Shown: piece by piece, positions 1-5,235 of the stretch
How positions within the stretch are numbered: the first letter of the stretch is position 1
How the letters are laid out: each line of letters opens with the position of its first letter
NCBI GenBank assembly: GCA_900542235.1
Contig: UQNB01000066.1
Location: forward strand, 1 to 10,873
DNA: 10,873 nucleotides
Direction of reading: 5' to 3'
DNA from: an uncultured Collinsella sp.
GTDB taxonomy: Bacteria > Actinomycetota > Coriobacteriia > Coriobacteriales > Coriobacteriaceae
Made by a program: the position numbers and the translations under genes
Notes under the pieces: model-generated
The model's database searches: none
What the model was told of the DNA's origin: nothing
Seen by the model: only the letters and a program-made list of their open reading frames with translations

Positions 1-76
1 CACCCGTGTAAAATGGCAGGGTGCGGTGCCTCGGCTGGTCGATTCTTGTTCGTTTTCTATTTAAGGAGGCCGTCTT

Positions 77-991
77 ATGGCCGACAATCGCAAGCGTGCA
101 CCTCGTGGCGGCAAGCAGGCCGCTTCTGGCTCGCGTCCGATTCGCCGAAATGATCGCGCTGCTGCTTCCAAGGGCCAGCGCGATCGCGCCCAGGCCGCAC
201 GTCCGCAGCGCGATCGCAACCGCGACGCTGTCCAGGCTCCCAAGGGCGAGTTTATCGAAGGTCGTCGTGCTGCCGCCGAGGCGCTGCGCACTGGTTTTCC
301 CGTCAAGTGCGCGCTCATCGCCGAGGGCGGGGAGCGCGATGCTGCTTTGTCTCGTCTGGTCGATGACCTCAACGCCGCGGGTGTCCGCATTAAGTATGTG
401 CCGCGCGCGCAGCTCGATGCGCTGTCGAGCCATGGCGCTCACCAGGGCATTGCGCTCGAGGTGGGTAATTTCCCCTATGCTGATGTCGCCGATATCCTCG
501 ATCGCGCGGGTGACGGACCGGCGCTCGTCGTCGTGCTCGACCATGTGACCGACGATGGTAACTTTGGTGCGATCGTGCGCTCCGCCGAGGTCGTGGGCGC
601 GGCGGGCGTCATCATTGCAAACAAGCGCGCCGCCGGTGTGACCGTGGGCAGCTACAAAACCTCTGCTGGTGCCGTCATGCACCTGCCCATCGCGCAGGTT
701 CCCAATATCGCCCGAGCGCTTGACGACCTCAAGGCCGCCGGCTTTTGGGTGGTCGGTGCTTCCGAGCACGCCGAGGGCAGCTGCTGGGATGCTCCCTTTG
801 AGGGCCGCGTTGCGCTCGTCATGGGCTCCGAGGGCGACGGCATCTCGCGCCTGGTGCTCGAGAAATGCGACTTTTTGACCAAGCTTCCCCAGCGCGGCAT
901 GACCGAGAGTCTCAATGTGGCCCAGGCGACCACCGCGCTGTGCTTTGAGTGGCTGCGCCGCAATGCCGGCGAGCTCATGGGGGAGGAGTAG
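77..991 (+). CDS. rlmB: 23S rRNA (guanosine-2'-O-)-methyltransferase, SpoU/TrmH family (RlmB-like)
   Basis: 304 residues. It probably uses S-adenosylmethionine to 2'-O-methylate a guanosine of 23S rRNA (G2251 by E. coli numbering) during 50S assembly in the cytoplasm. Residues 1-57 are a basic, low-complexity extension rich in Arg, Lys, Ala and Gln. A SpoU substrate-binding domain follows (about 58-135; EGRRAAAEAL at 61-70, HGAHQGIAL at 119-127). The knotted catalytic domain carries all three SpoU motifs: LDHVTDDGNFGAIVRSAE (154-171, with Asn162 and Arg168), VMGSEGDGIS (248-257) and TESLNVAQA (276-284). The ATG at 77 has AAGGAGG at 63-69, 7 bases upstream. The next gene starts 3 bases after the stop, so the two are cotranscribed. 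The fold and family are secure. The exact rRNA target is inferred, because other SpoU enzymes such as TrmH or RlmB paralogues look alike. Confidence 0.9.
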   Translation: MADNRKRAPRGGKQAASGSRPIRRNDRAAASKGQRDRAQAARPQRDRNRDAVQAPKGEFIEGRRAAAEALRTGFPVKCALIAEGGERDAALSRLVDDLNAAGVRIKYVPRAQLDALSSHGAHQGIALEVGNFPYADVADILDRAGDGPALVVVLDHVTDDGNFGAIVRSAEVVGAAGVIIANKRAAGVTVGSYKTSAGAVMHLPIAQVPNIARALDDLKAAGFWVVGASEHAEGSCWDAPFEGRVALVMGSEGDGISRLVLEKCDFLTKLPQRGMTESLNVAQATTALCFEWLRRNAGELMGEE

Positions 992-994
992 CGC

Positions 995-1672
995 ATGTCC
1001 AAGAAGAACCACGCCAAGTCCAAGGCCAAGCGCTTTGGCGAGGGCTCGGCCAAGCCAATTGTTTCGGCCGCGACCTATGGCGTGGGCGGCAATGCGTTTG
1101 CGCAGGCTATCGCCGATCCGGTCTCGACGGTGCACTCCAATAAGCCCGAGCTGCTGGTGGTCGACGGCTACAACGTGATTCACTGCACGCCGCGCTACGA
1201 AAAGCTCGTGTACGACCATTCCGACGATCCGTATTCCAGCGACGTCCACGATATGGCTCGTACTGCGCTCATCAACGATGTCGCGGCGTTTGCCCAGGGC
1301 CGTTACGAGGCCGTGATCGTGTTCGACGGCGCGGGCAATATCTCTAACGAGCGCCCCAACCTGCCGGCCCGCGGCGTGCGCATCGAGTTTTCGCCGACGG
1401 GTGTCTCTGCCGATACCGTGGTGCAAAAGCTCTGCATCGAGGCACGCGGGGAAGGTCGCGCGTGCTCCGTGGTATCGAGCGACGGCACGATCCAGGCTGT
1501 CGTCATGGGCAAGGGCGTTACGCGCATCTCGAGCCGTATGCTGGTGGACGAGATCAAACAGATCGATAACGACGTTCACGAGGCAGAGGAAGCTCCGCAG
1601 ATCAAGATGACTCTGGGCAGTCGCCTGAGCCCCGATGCCCTGGCCAAGCTCAAGGCCCTTCGTGGCCGGTAG
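995..1672 (+). CDS. rae1: NYN/PIN-like endoribonuclease, YacP (Rae1) family
   Basis: 225 residues. In Bacillus the family member Rae1 (YacP) is a ribosome-associated endoribonuclease that cuts certain mRNAs in the A site; that role is inferred here from family membership. The first ~50 residues are a basic, Ala/Gly-rich leader absent from a minimal NYN domain. The domain begins at LLVVDGYNVIH (53-63, Asp57). It continues with VIVFDGAGN (Asp111), SPTGVSADTVVQK (Asp140) and VVSSDGTIQ (Asp163), the spaced acidic residues expected of a metal-dependent PIN/NYN nuclease. The C-terminal ~35 residues are charged. ATG 995 follows GGGGAGGAG at 979-987, inside the end of rlmB, so translation is probably coupled. 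The rlmB-yacP order matches the cysS/rlmB/yacP neighbourhood known in Firmicutes; cysS would lie left of the window. Confidence 0.85.
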   Translation: MSKKNHAKSKAKRFGEGSAKPIVSAATYGVGGNAFAQAIADPVSTVHSNKPELLVVDGYNVIHCTPRYEKLVYDHSDDPYSSDVHDMARTALINDVAAFAQGRYEAVIVFDGAGNISNERPNLPARGVRIEFSPTGVSADTVVQKLCIEARGEGRACSVVSSDGTIQAVVMGKGVTRISSRMLVDEIKQIDNDVHEAEEAPQIKMTLGSRLSPDALAKLKALRGR

Positions 1673-1687
1673 GGGAGTATCTGTAGA

Positions 1688-1707
1688 GACCAGCTACTCG
1701 GCTGGTC
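1688..1707 (+). terminator. weak hairpin after the rlmB-rae1 pair
   Basis: A perfect 7-bp stem, gaccagc (1688-1694) with gctggtc (1701-1707), encloses a 6-base loop 15 bases after the rae1 stop. The following sequence is not T-rich, so this is a poor intrinsic terminator. It may be a 3'-end stabiliser or work with another factor. Confidence 0.35.
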
Positions 1708-1746
1708 AATTCACTGGCTTGTAGTTATTGGATTGTGGACTTGCCA

Positions 1747-1813
1747 TCGCCAAAACGAATAGTTTTTTGTTTTGGCGAACAGACGAAACTATTCGTTCTG
1801 GCGAATAGTTTTG
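1747..1813. repeat. nested inverted repeats able to form alternative hairpins
   Basis: Two perfect 10-bp inverted repeats lie side by side: tcgccaaaac (1747-1756) with gttttggcga (1769-1778), and aaactattcg (1786-1795) with cgaatagttt (1802-1811). The word cgaatagttt also occurs at 1756-1765, so it could pair with 1786-1795 instead, giving mutually exclusive folds. The block lies between the rae1 stop and the proposed tRNA-Thr promoter. It may be a bidirectional terminator, an operator or part of a mobile repeat; the sequence alone does not decide. Confidence 0.75.
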
Positions 1814-1837
1814 AGATGTGGTCGGTCGAAGGGCCTG

Positions 1838-1866
1838 TTGCGCCCCATCCTCAATTCCTTTATCCT
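1838..1866 (+). promoter_or_regulatory. candidate sigma-70 promoter of tRNA-Thr(UGU)
   Basis: TTGCGC (1838-1843) and TATCCT (1861-1866) are 17 bases apart and lie about 30 bases upstream of the mature tRNA. Matches to consensus are partial (3/6 and 4/6). A small hairpin with a GAAA tetraloop (gcgc 1878-1881, gcgc 1886-1889) lies in the predicted 5' leader. Confidence 0.35.
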
Positions 1867-1896
1867 TAACAGGCTTCGCGCGAAAGCGCCAAGTGT

Positions 1897-1971
1897 GCCA
1901 GTGTGGCGCAACGGTAGCGCAACTGATTTGTAATCAGTGGGTTGCAGGTTCGATTCCTGTCACTGGCTCCA
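1897..1971 (+). tRNA. tRNA-Thr (anticodon UGU)
   Basis: A full cloverleaf is visible. The acceptor stem is GCCAGTG (1897-1903) with CACTGGC (1961-1967), the D stem GCGC/GCGC, and the anticodon stem ACTGA/TCAGT around loop TTTGTAA, which gives anticodon TGT (codon ACA). The T arm is GCAGG-TTCGATT-CCTGT. Discriminator T1968 is followed by an encoded CCA (1969-1971). It stands alone, with its own probable promoter and terminator, separate from the tRNA cluster 800 bases downstream that carries the GGU threonine isoacceptor. Confidence 0.97.
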
Positions 1972-1980
1972 TGAGAGTTT

Positions 1981-2020
1981 CGGGCTCTGTTCCCTTGTGG
2001 GACAGGGCCCGTTTCTATTT
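1981..2020 (+). terminator. intrinsic terminator of tRNA-Thr(UGU)
   Basis: A GC-rich stem runs from cgggctctgt (1981-1990) to acagggcccg (2002-2011), extended by ccc/ggg around a TTGT loop, with one bulged base and one G-T pair. It is followed by TTTCTATTT. It begins 10 bases after the encoded CCA. Confidence 0.8.
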
Positions 2021-2064
2021 ATGTTGACATGTCAGCGGGTTTGACTCCCACCAAGCTTCAGGTT

Positions 2065-2283
2065 TGTCTCGATCTATAACACGGGCGGGCTGAAAACCCT
2101 CCTTATAGTTACAGATCGAGACATTGCCAAGGGACGGCCGATAACATCTCGATCTGTAACACGAAGAAGCTGAAAACCTTTCTTACTGTTACAGAATGAG
2201 ACGTAAGCGGAGGTCTCTGCGTAATATCTCGACCTGTAACAGATAGGGGAGAAAATGTTCTCTATATGTTACAGATCGAGACA
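2065..2283. repeat. tandem array of three hairpin units, exact 80-base period
   Basis: Three palindromic units begin TCTCGA at 2067, 2147 and 2227, exactly 80 bases apart. Each is about 56 bases long. The outer arms are close to TCTCGATCTGTAAC (2067-2080, 2147-2160, 2227-2240) and GTTACAGATCGAGA (2108-2121, 2188-2201, 2268-2281), around a 27-base centre with an A-rich tip (CTGAAAAC or GAGAAAATG). The centres differ in sequence but stay self-complementary: unit 2 AAGAAG (2164-2169) with TTTCTT (2179-2184), and unit 3 TAGGGGA (2244-2250) with TTCTCTA (2258-2264, including G-T pairs). The 24-base spacers are unlike each other. A lone half-unit, ATCTCGACCTATA, recurs at 2478-2490. No gene overlaps. 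Confidence 0.9.
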
Positions 2284-2314
2284 AAAGCCGTGTCGAGCTC
2301 GGCTGCCCCCCCCT

Positions 2315-2458
2315 GAGCGTGGATTATCGGACGTACGAGCGTGGAAAATCTCCCGCTTAGTGAATGATCGTGGATAATCTGCCACTTTGGCCTTGGGGGC
2401 ACGCCAATAGTGGGAGATTGTCCACGCTCGATTTCAAACGGAAGAAAATCCACGCTCG
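2315..2458. repeat. second palindromic repeat family, core CGAGCGTGGANNATCTCCCACT
   Basis: Five related copies of a ~22-base core are present. Three read forward (2315-2328 partial, 2336-2357, 2366-2386) and two are inverted (2409-2430, and 2441-2458 partial). Copy 3 can fold onto copy 4 into a long stem: 2366-2386 pairs with 2409-2429 at 18 of 21 positions plus one G-T pair. It continues through TTGGC (2387-2391) with GCCAA (2403-2407) to an 11-base loop. Copy 2 could replace copy 3 with 20 of 22 matches to copy 4. The arrangement resembles REP/BIME-type intergenic elements; no transposase gene is nearby. Confidence 0.85.
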
Positions 2459-2672
2459 AATCTGCCGCGGAAGCCCGATCTCGACCTATATATAGGTGCA
2501 AATAGGCTGTTATCGAAGTTCGATCCTGAAGGTGTACTCCACTACACCAAAGTGTTACCTTGGGAAACGTCACCGCTGTATCCAAAACCACCGTCCTTCA
2601 CATCCAAACTCAACAAAACCGCAGGTCACGGCTATATAGATACGCCCGGAACCGTGTATCTAGAGGTTTTCG
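2459..2672. other. non-coding spacer with small palindromes
   Basis: No convincing gene is seen. The stretch holds a perfect 14-base palindrome, acctatatataggt (2484-2497), preceded by a half-copy of the 80-base repeat unit. It also holds an odd-centred palindrome atcgaagttcgat (2512-2524) and a 6-bp hairpin ggtgta/tacacc (2531-2548). A 7-bp inverted repeat, tagatac (2637-2643) with gtatcta (2656-2662), sits just upstream of the -35 box of the next promoter, where an operator would be expected. Its function is unknown. Confidence 0.6.
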
Positions 2673-2702
2673 TTGACAGCCCCCAAGGTTGCATCGTATT
2701 AT
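2673..2702 (+). promoter_or_regulatory. promoter of the tRNA-Tyr/Thr/Met cluster
   Basis: A perfect TTGACA -35 (2673-2678) and TATTAT -10 (2697-2702, 5 of 6) are separated by 18 bases and lie about 60 bases before the first tRNA. The -35 sits in the block GAGGTTTTCGTTGACAGC (2663-2680), which recurs with one change at the rpmG promoter. It could also contribute transcription to tuf. Confidence 0.8.
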
Positions 2703-2764
2703 CTTTTTCGTTCGCGGGGGCGACGGTCCAAAAGACCAAAGAACCTGCGGATACTTGAACGATT

Positions 2765-2846
2765 GGGAGTTTGCCCGAGTGGTTAATGGGGACGGGCTGT
2801 AAACCCGTTGGCTCTGCCTACATAGGTTCGAATCCTATAGCTCCCA
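2765..2846 (+). tRNA. tRNA-Tyr (anticodon GUA)
   Basis: Class II tRNA with a long variable arm. The acceptor stem is GGGAGTT (2765-2771) with AGCTCCC (2839-2845) and discriminator A2846. The anticodon stem ACGGG/CCCGT surrounds CTGTAAA, giving anticodon GTA. The T arm is ATAGG-TTCGAAT-CCTAT (2822-2838). The next three bases are CCC, so unlike the other four tRNAs here the 3' CCA is not encoded and must be added by a nucleotidyltransferase. Confidence 0.96.
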
Positions 2847-2856
2847 CCCGTCAAGT

Positions 2857-2932
2857 GCCTGTATAGCTCAGTCGGTAGAGCACTTCGTTGGTAACGAAGA
2901 GGTCACCAGTTCAAGTCTGGTTGCAGGCTCCA
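2857..2932 (+). tRNA. tRNA-Thr (anticodon GGU)
   Basis: The acceptor stem is GCCTGTA (2857-2863) with TGCAGGC (2922-2928). The D stem is GCTC/GAGC. The anticodon stem CTTCG/CGAAG surrounds TTGGTAA, giving GGT (codons ACC and ACU). The T arm is ACCAG-TTCAAGT-CTGGT, and CCA is encoded at 2930-2932. It begins 10 bases after tRNA-Tyr and ends 3 bases before tRNA-Met, so the three share one primary transcript. Confidence 0.97.
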
Positions 2933-2935
2933 TCC

Positions 2936-3012
2936 GGCGGTGTAGCTCAGTTGGTTAGAGCACACGGTTCATACCCGTGGCGTCACTGGTTCGAATCCAG
3001 TCACCGCTACCA
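2936..3012 (+). tRNA. tRNA-Met (anticodon CAU), probably elongator
   Basis: The acceptor stem is GGCGGTG (2936-2942) with CACCGCT (3002-3008), giving a G-U pair at position 1-72. The D stem is GCTC/GAGC, the anticodon stem CACGG/CCGTG surrounds TTCATAC (anticodon CAT), the T arm is ACTGG-TTCGAAT-CCAGT, and CCA is encoded at 3010-3012. The C-G pair at 11-24 and the lack of GGG/CCC next to the anticodon loop argue against the initiator. A lysidine-modified tRNA-Ile cannot be fully excluded, but neighbours and stems favour elongator Met. Confidence 0.9.
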
Positions 3013-3023
3013 TAGGTAACACG

Positions 3024-3054
3024 GTGGCTTCTCAATAGTATGTTGAGAGGCCAC
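3024..3054 (+). other. 12-bp hairpin between tRNA-Met and tuf
   Basis: gtggcttctcaa (3024-3035) pairs with ttgagaggccac (3043-3054), one G-T pair included, around a 7-base loop. No T-run follows, so it is not a classical terminator. It starts 11 bases after the tRNA's CCA. It may guide 3' processing of the tRNA or protect the 5' end of the processed tuf mRNA. Confidence 0.6.
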
Positions 3055-3056
3055 TA

Positions 3057-3065
3057 TGGTATAAA
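3057..3065 (+). promoter_or_regulatory. candidate extended -10 promoter of tuf
   Basis: TGGTATAAA (3057-3065) matches an extended -10 box (TG-N-TATAAA, 5 of 6 in the hexamer). No good -35 lies 16-18 bases upstream, where the hairpin sits. The predicted start is near 3072, giving a leader of about 37 bases with a small hairpin, gtccc/gggac, at 3072-3086. Confidence 0.5.
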
Positions 3066-3108
3066 GGCAAAGTCCCGTCCGGGGACGACCTGTTAAGAGG
3101 AGGGCTTT

Positions 3109-4299
3109 ATGGCCAAAGAGAAGTTTGAGCGCACTAAGCCGCATGTTAACATCGGCACCATTGGTCACGTCGACCACGGCAAGACCACGCTGACCGCCGC
3201 CATCACCAAGGTTCTCTCTGAGACCGAGGGCTGCAAGGCTGACTTCACTGCGTTCGAGAACATCGACAAGGCTCCCGAGGAGCGCGAGCGCGGCATTACG
3301 ATCTCCGTCTCCCACGTCGAGTACGAGACCGCTGCCCGTCACTACGCTCACGTTGACTGCCCGGGCCACGCTGACTACGTCAAGAACATGATCTCCGGTG
3401 CTGCTCAGATGGACGGCGCTATCCTGGTCATCGCCGCTACCGACGGCCCCATGGCTCAGACCCGCGAGCACATCCTGCTCGCCCGTCAGGTCGGCGTTCC
3501 CTACATCGTCGTCTTCCTGAACAAGTGCGACATGGTTGACGATGACGAGCTTATCGACCTCGTCGAGATGGAGACCCGTGAGCTCCTCTCCGAGTACGAT
3601 TTCCCCGGCGACGACATCCCCGTCATCCGTGGTTCCGCTCTGGGCGCTCTCGAGGGCGACGCCAAGTGGATGGACGCTATCCGCGAGCTCATGAACGCCG
3701 TCGACGAGTACATCCCGACGCCTGCTCGTAACAACGACCTCCCGTTCCTGATGGCCGTTGAGGACGTTATGACCATCTCCGGCCGTGGTACCGTTGCTAC
3801 CGGCCGTGTCGAGCGCGGTGAGCTCAAGCTCAACGAGCCCGTCGAGATCGTCGGCATCAAGGATACCCAGAACACCGTTGTTACCGGTATCGAGATGTTC
3901 CGTAAGTCCATGGACTTCTGCGAGGCTGGCGACAACGTCGGTCTGCTGCTCCGCGGCATCAAGCGTGAGGACATCGAGCGCGGCCAGGTTCTCTGCAAGC
4001 CCGGTTCGGTTACCCCGCACACCAAGTTCACCGGTGAGATCTACGTTCTGACCAAGGAGGAGGGCGGCCGTCACACCCCGTTCTTCGATGGTTATCGTCC
4101 TCAGTTCTACTTCCGTACCACCGACGTTACCGGTACGGTCAAGCTCCCCGAGGGCACCGAGATGGCTATGCCTGGTGACCACATCACCATCGAGGGCGAC
4201 CTCATCCACCCGATCGCCATGGAGGAGGGCCTGCGCTTCGCTATCCGCGAGGGTGGCCACACCGTCGGTTCGGGCATCGTCTCCACGATCATTGAGTAA
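3109..4299 (+). CDS. tuf: elongation factor Tu
   Basis: 396 residues, close to the usual ~394. It is the GTPase that carries aminoacyl-tRNA to the ribosomal A site in the cytoplasm. All G motifs are present: G1 GHVDHGKT (19-26), G2 in RGITIS (61-66), G3 DCPGHADY (83-90), G4 NKCD (138-141) and G5 GSAL (near 175). Domains 2 and 3 follow without a break. ATG 3109 is preceded by GAGGAGGG at 3097-3104. It lies 96 bases after tRNA-Met, and a strong terminator begins 28 bases after its stop. It may therefore be made both from the tRNA promoter and from a promoter of its own. Codon use is strongly biased to C-ending codons, as expected for a very highly expressed gene; this produces a long spurious open frame on the opposite strand. 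Confidence 0.99.
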   Translation: MAKEKFERTKPHVNIGTIGHVDHGKTTLTAAITKVLSETEGCKADFTAFENIDKAPEERERGITISVSHVEYETAARHYAHVDCPGHADYVKNMISGAAQMDGAILVIAATDGPMAQTREHILLARQVGVPYIVVFLNKCDMVDDDELIDLVEMETRELLSEYDFPGDDIPVIRGSALGALEGDAKWMDAIRELMNAVDEYIPTPARNNDLPFLMAVEDVMTISGRGTVATGRVERGELKLNEPVEIVGIKDTQNTVVTGIEMFRKSMDFCEAGDNVGLLLRGIKREDIERGQVLCKPGSVTPHTKFTGEIYVLTKEEGGRHTPFFDGYRPQFYFRTTDVTGTVKLPEGTEMAMPGDHITIEGDLIHPIAMEEGLRFAIREGGHTVGSGIVSTIIE

Positions 4300-4326
4300 A
4301 TTAGCTCTCTGATATAGCTGACTTAG

Positions 4327-4363
4327 AGAACCCGGCACTTATATGGGTGCCGGGTTCTTTTCT
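4327..4363 (+). terminator. intrinsic terminator of tuf
   Basis: A perfect 12-bp stem, agaacccggcac (4327-4338) with gtgccgggttct (4347-4358), encloses an 8-base loop and runs into TTTTCT. It separates tuf from the rpmG transcription unit. The 140 bases between it and the next promoter show no gene. Confidence 0.95.
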
Positions 4364-4503
4364 GCAATGGATATTGAGCCGTTGCTGGTGTCCAGAGGAT
4401 CGATAATGGTTCTGGGCACACCGTCGATTAGATCTCGCTGGCCCCATTGATGTGTTCCAAATATGAATGGATCCACCGAGAACCAATTGATTCGAGGTTT
4501 TCA

Positions 4504-4533
4504 TTGACAGCACTTACATAGAGCTGATAAAGT
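4504..4533 (+). promoter_or_regulatory. promoter of rpmG and the genes downstream
   Basis: A perfect TTGACA -35 (4504-4509), 18 bases, then TAAAGT (4528-4533) preceded by TG at 4525-4526, an extended -10. The -35 lies in GAGGTTTTCATTGACAGC (4494-4511), 17 of 18 identical to the tRNA-cluster promoter block at 2663-2680. The predicted leader is about 40 bases. This promoter may feed rpmG, tRNA-Trp and, through partial readthrough, secE-nusG. Confidence 0.7.
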
Positions 4534-4578
4534 ACCATCTCGTGCCCGTACGGGGCGGATATGAAAGGTTCAGGATAC

Positions 4579-4728
4579 ATGCGTACTCTAGTTACTCTTG
4601 CGTGCACTGAGTGCAAGCGCCGCAACTATACGACCACCAAGAACAAGGCGAACATGCCTGATCGTATGGAGATCAAGAAGTATTGCCCCTGGTGCCGTCA
4701 CCACACGCTGCACAAAGAGACTCGCTAG
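4579..4728 (+). CDS. rpmG: 50S ribosomal protein L33
   Basis: 49 residues, the usual length. It is a small zinc-ribbon protein of the large ribosomal subunit. The zinc-binding pairs are present: CTEC (9-12) and CPWC (36-39), so this is the cysteine-containing form that needs zinc. The core (NYTTTKNK, 16-23; MEIKKYCPWC, 30-39) is typical. The start is placed at ATG 4579, which gives the family's usual N-terminus; an in-frame ATG at 4561 would add MKGSGY and is less likely. A weak AGGA precedes the chosen start by 3 bases, and AAAGG lies at 4564-4568. tRNA-Trp begins 13 bases after the stop. Confidence 0.95.
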   Translation: MRTLVTLACTECKRRNYTTTKNKANMPDRMEIKKYCPWCRHHTLHKETR

Positions 4729-4741
4729 TCTTTAGTCATAT

Positions 4742-4817
4742 ACGCCAGTAGTTCAATTGGTAGAGCATCGGTCTCCAAAACCGAGTGTTGAGGGTTCGAG
4801 TCCTTCCTGGCGTGCCA
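4742..4817 (+). tRNA. tRNA-Trp (anticodon CCA)
   Basis: The acceptor stem is ACGCCAG (4742-4748) with CTGGCGT (4807-4813), and the discriminator is G4814. The D stem is GTTC/GAGC and the anticodon stem TCGGT/ACCGA surrounds CTCCAAA, giving anticodon CCA. The T arm is GAGGG-TTCGAGT-CCTTC, and CCA is encoded at 4815-4817. Its position between rpmG and secE is a conserved arrangement in Firmicutes and related groups. Confidence 0.97.
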
Positions 4818-4826
4818 GTCATTATT

Positions 4827-4857
4827 CCGTAAGCTCCCAATTGGGGGCTTACGGTTT
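4827..4857 (+). terminator. terminator-like hairpin between tRNA-Trp and secE
   Basis: ccgtaagctccc (4827-4838) pairs with gggggcttacgg (4843-4854), with one G-T pair and an AATT loop, followed by only TTT. I see no good promoter between it and secE, so it probably acts as a partial terminator that lowers readthrough from rpmG/tRNA-Trp, or as a processing site. Confidence 0.6.
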
Positions 4858-4893
4858 ACTCATGTATAAGCGCATTGCGCGGAGGTAACCCAA

Positions 4894-5232
4894 ATGGCCA
4901 ACAAGAAGAACAAGAAGAAGGCTCAGCAGCCGGCACCTGCCAATAACGCTGCCGCCAACTCCAAGGTTGAGGCCAAGAAGGCCGTTGCCAAGAAGAACGA
5001 GAAGGCTGCGAAGTCTAAGAAGAACGAGAAGCCTGGTTTCTTCGCCCGCACCAAGAAGTATTTCGCTTCGGTGAAGTCCGAGATGAAGCGTGTCACGTGG
5101 CCCGATAAGAAGGAGCTCGTGAACTACTCGGTCGTCGTTTGCGCTTCTCTGATCGTCGTCGGCGTCGTCATCGCTCTGCTCGATGCTGGCTTTGGCGAGG
5201 CTCTTGCTCTGTTCTCTGGATTGAGGGGCTAA
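4894..5232 (+). CDS. secE: preprotein translocase subunit SecE
   Basis: 112 residues. It is an essential membrane subunit of the SecYEG protein-export channel. Residues 1-47 form a Lys/Ala/Asn-rich, low-complexity, presumably cytosolic extension. The SecE signature follows at 49-75, with FFARTKKYF, VKSEMKRVTWPDKKEL and its amphipathic helix. One membrane span covers about 79-97 (SVVVCASLIVVGVVIALL). The single-span form is usual outside the gammaproteobacteria, but the basic N-terminal tail is longer than in the ~60-residue minimal proteins. GGAGG at 4881-4885 is 8 bases before ATG 4894. nusG starts 3 bases after the stop, so the two are cotranslated, as in most bacteria. Confidence 0.95.
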   Translation: MANKKNKKKAQQPAPANNAAANSKVEAKKAVAKKNEKAAKSKKNEKPGFFARTKKYFASVKSEMKRVTWPDKKELVNYSVVVCASLIVVGVVIALLDAGFGEALALFSGLRG

Positions 5233-5235
5233 ACC

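Noticed and set aside
9..14. TAAAAT as a -10 box for rlmB
   Set aside because: The -35 region lies outside the window and the match is short; it may be the tail of an upstream gene or operon.
2065..2283. CRISPR array
   Set aside because: Only three units, each itself a long palindrome of ~56 bases with 24-base spacers, and no cas genes; this is a hairpin repeat array.
2262..2758. Small open frames in the repeat-rich spacer (109 codons minus, 68 codons plus)
   Set aside because: They span palindromic repeats and promoter elements, show no family signature and have no convincing ribosome-binding site.
3007..4338. 443-codon minus-strand open frame opposite tuf
   Set aside because: Shadow of tuf caused by its biased codon use; it also crosses the tuf terminator and the end of tRNA-Met.
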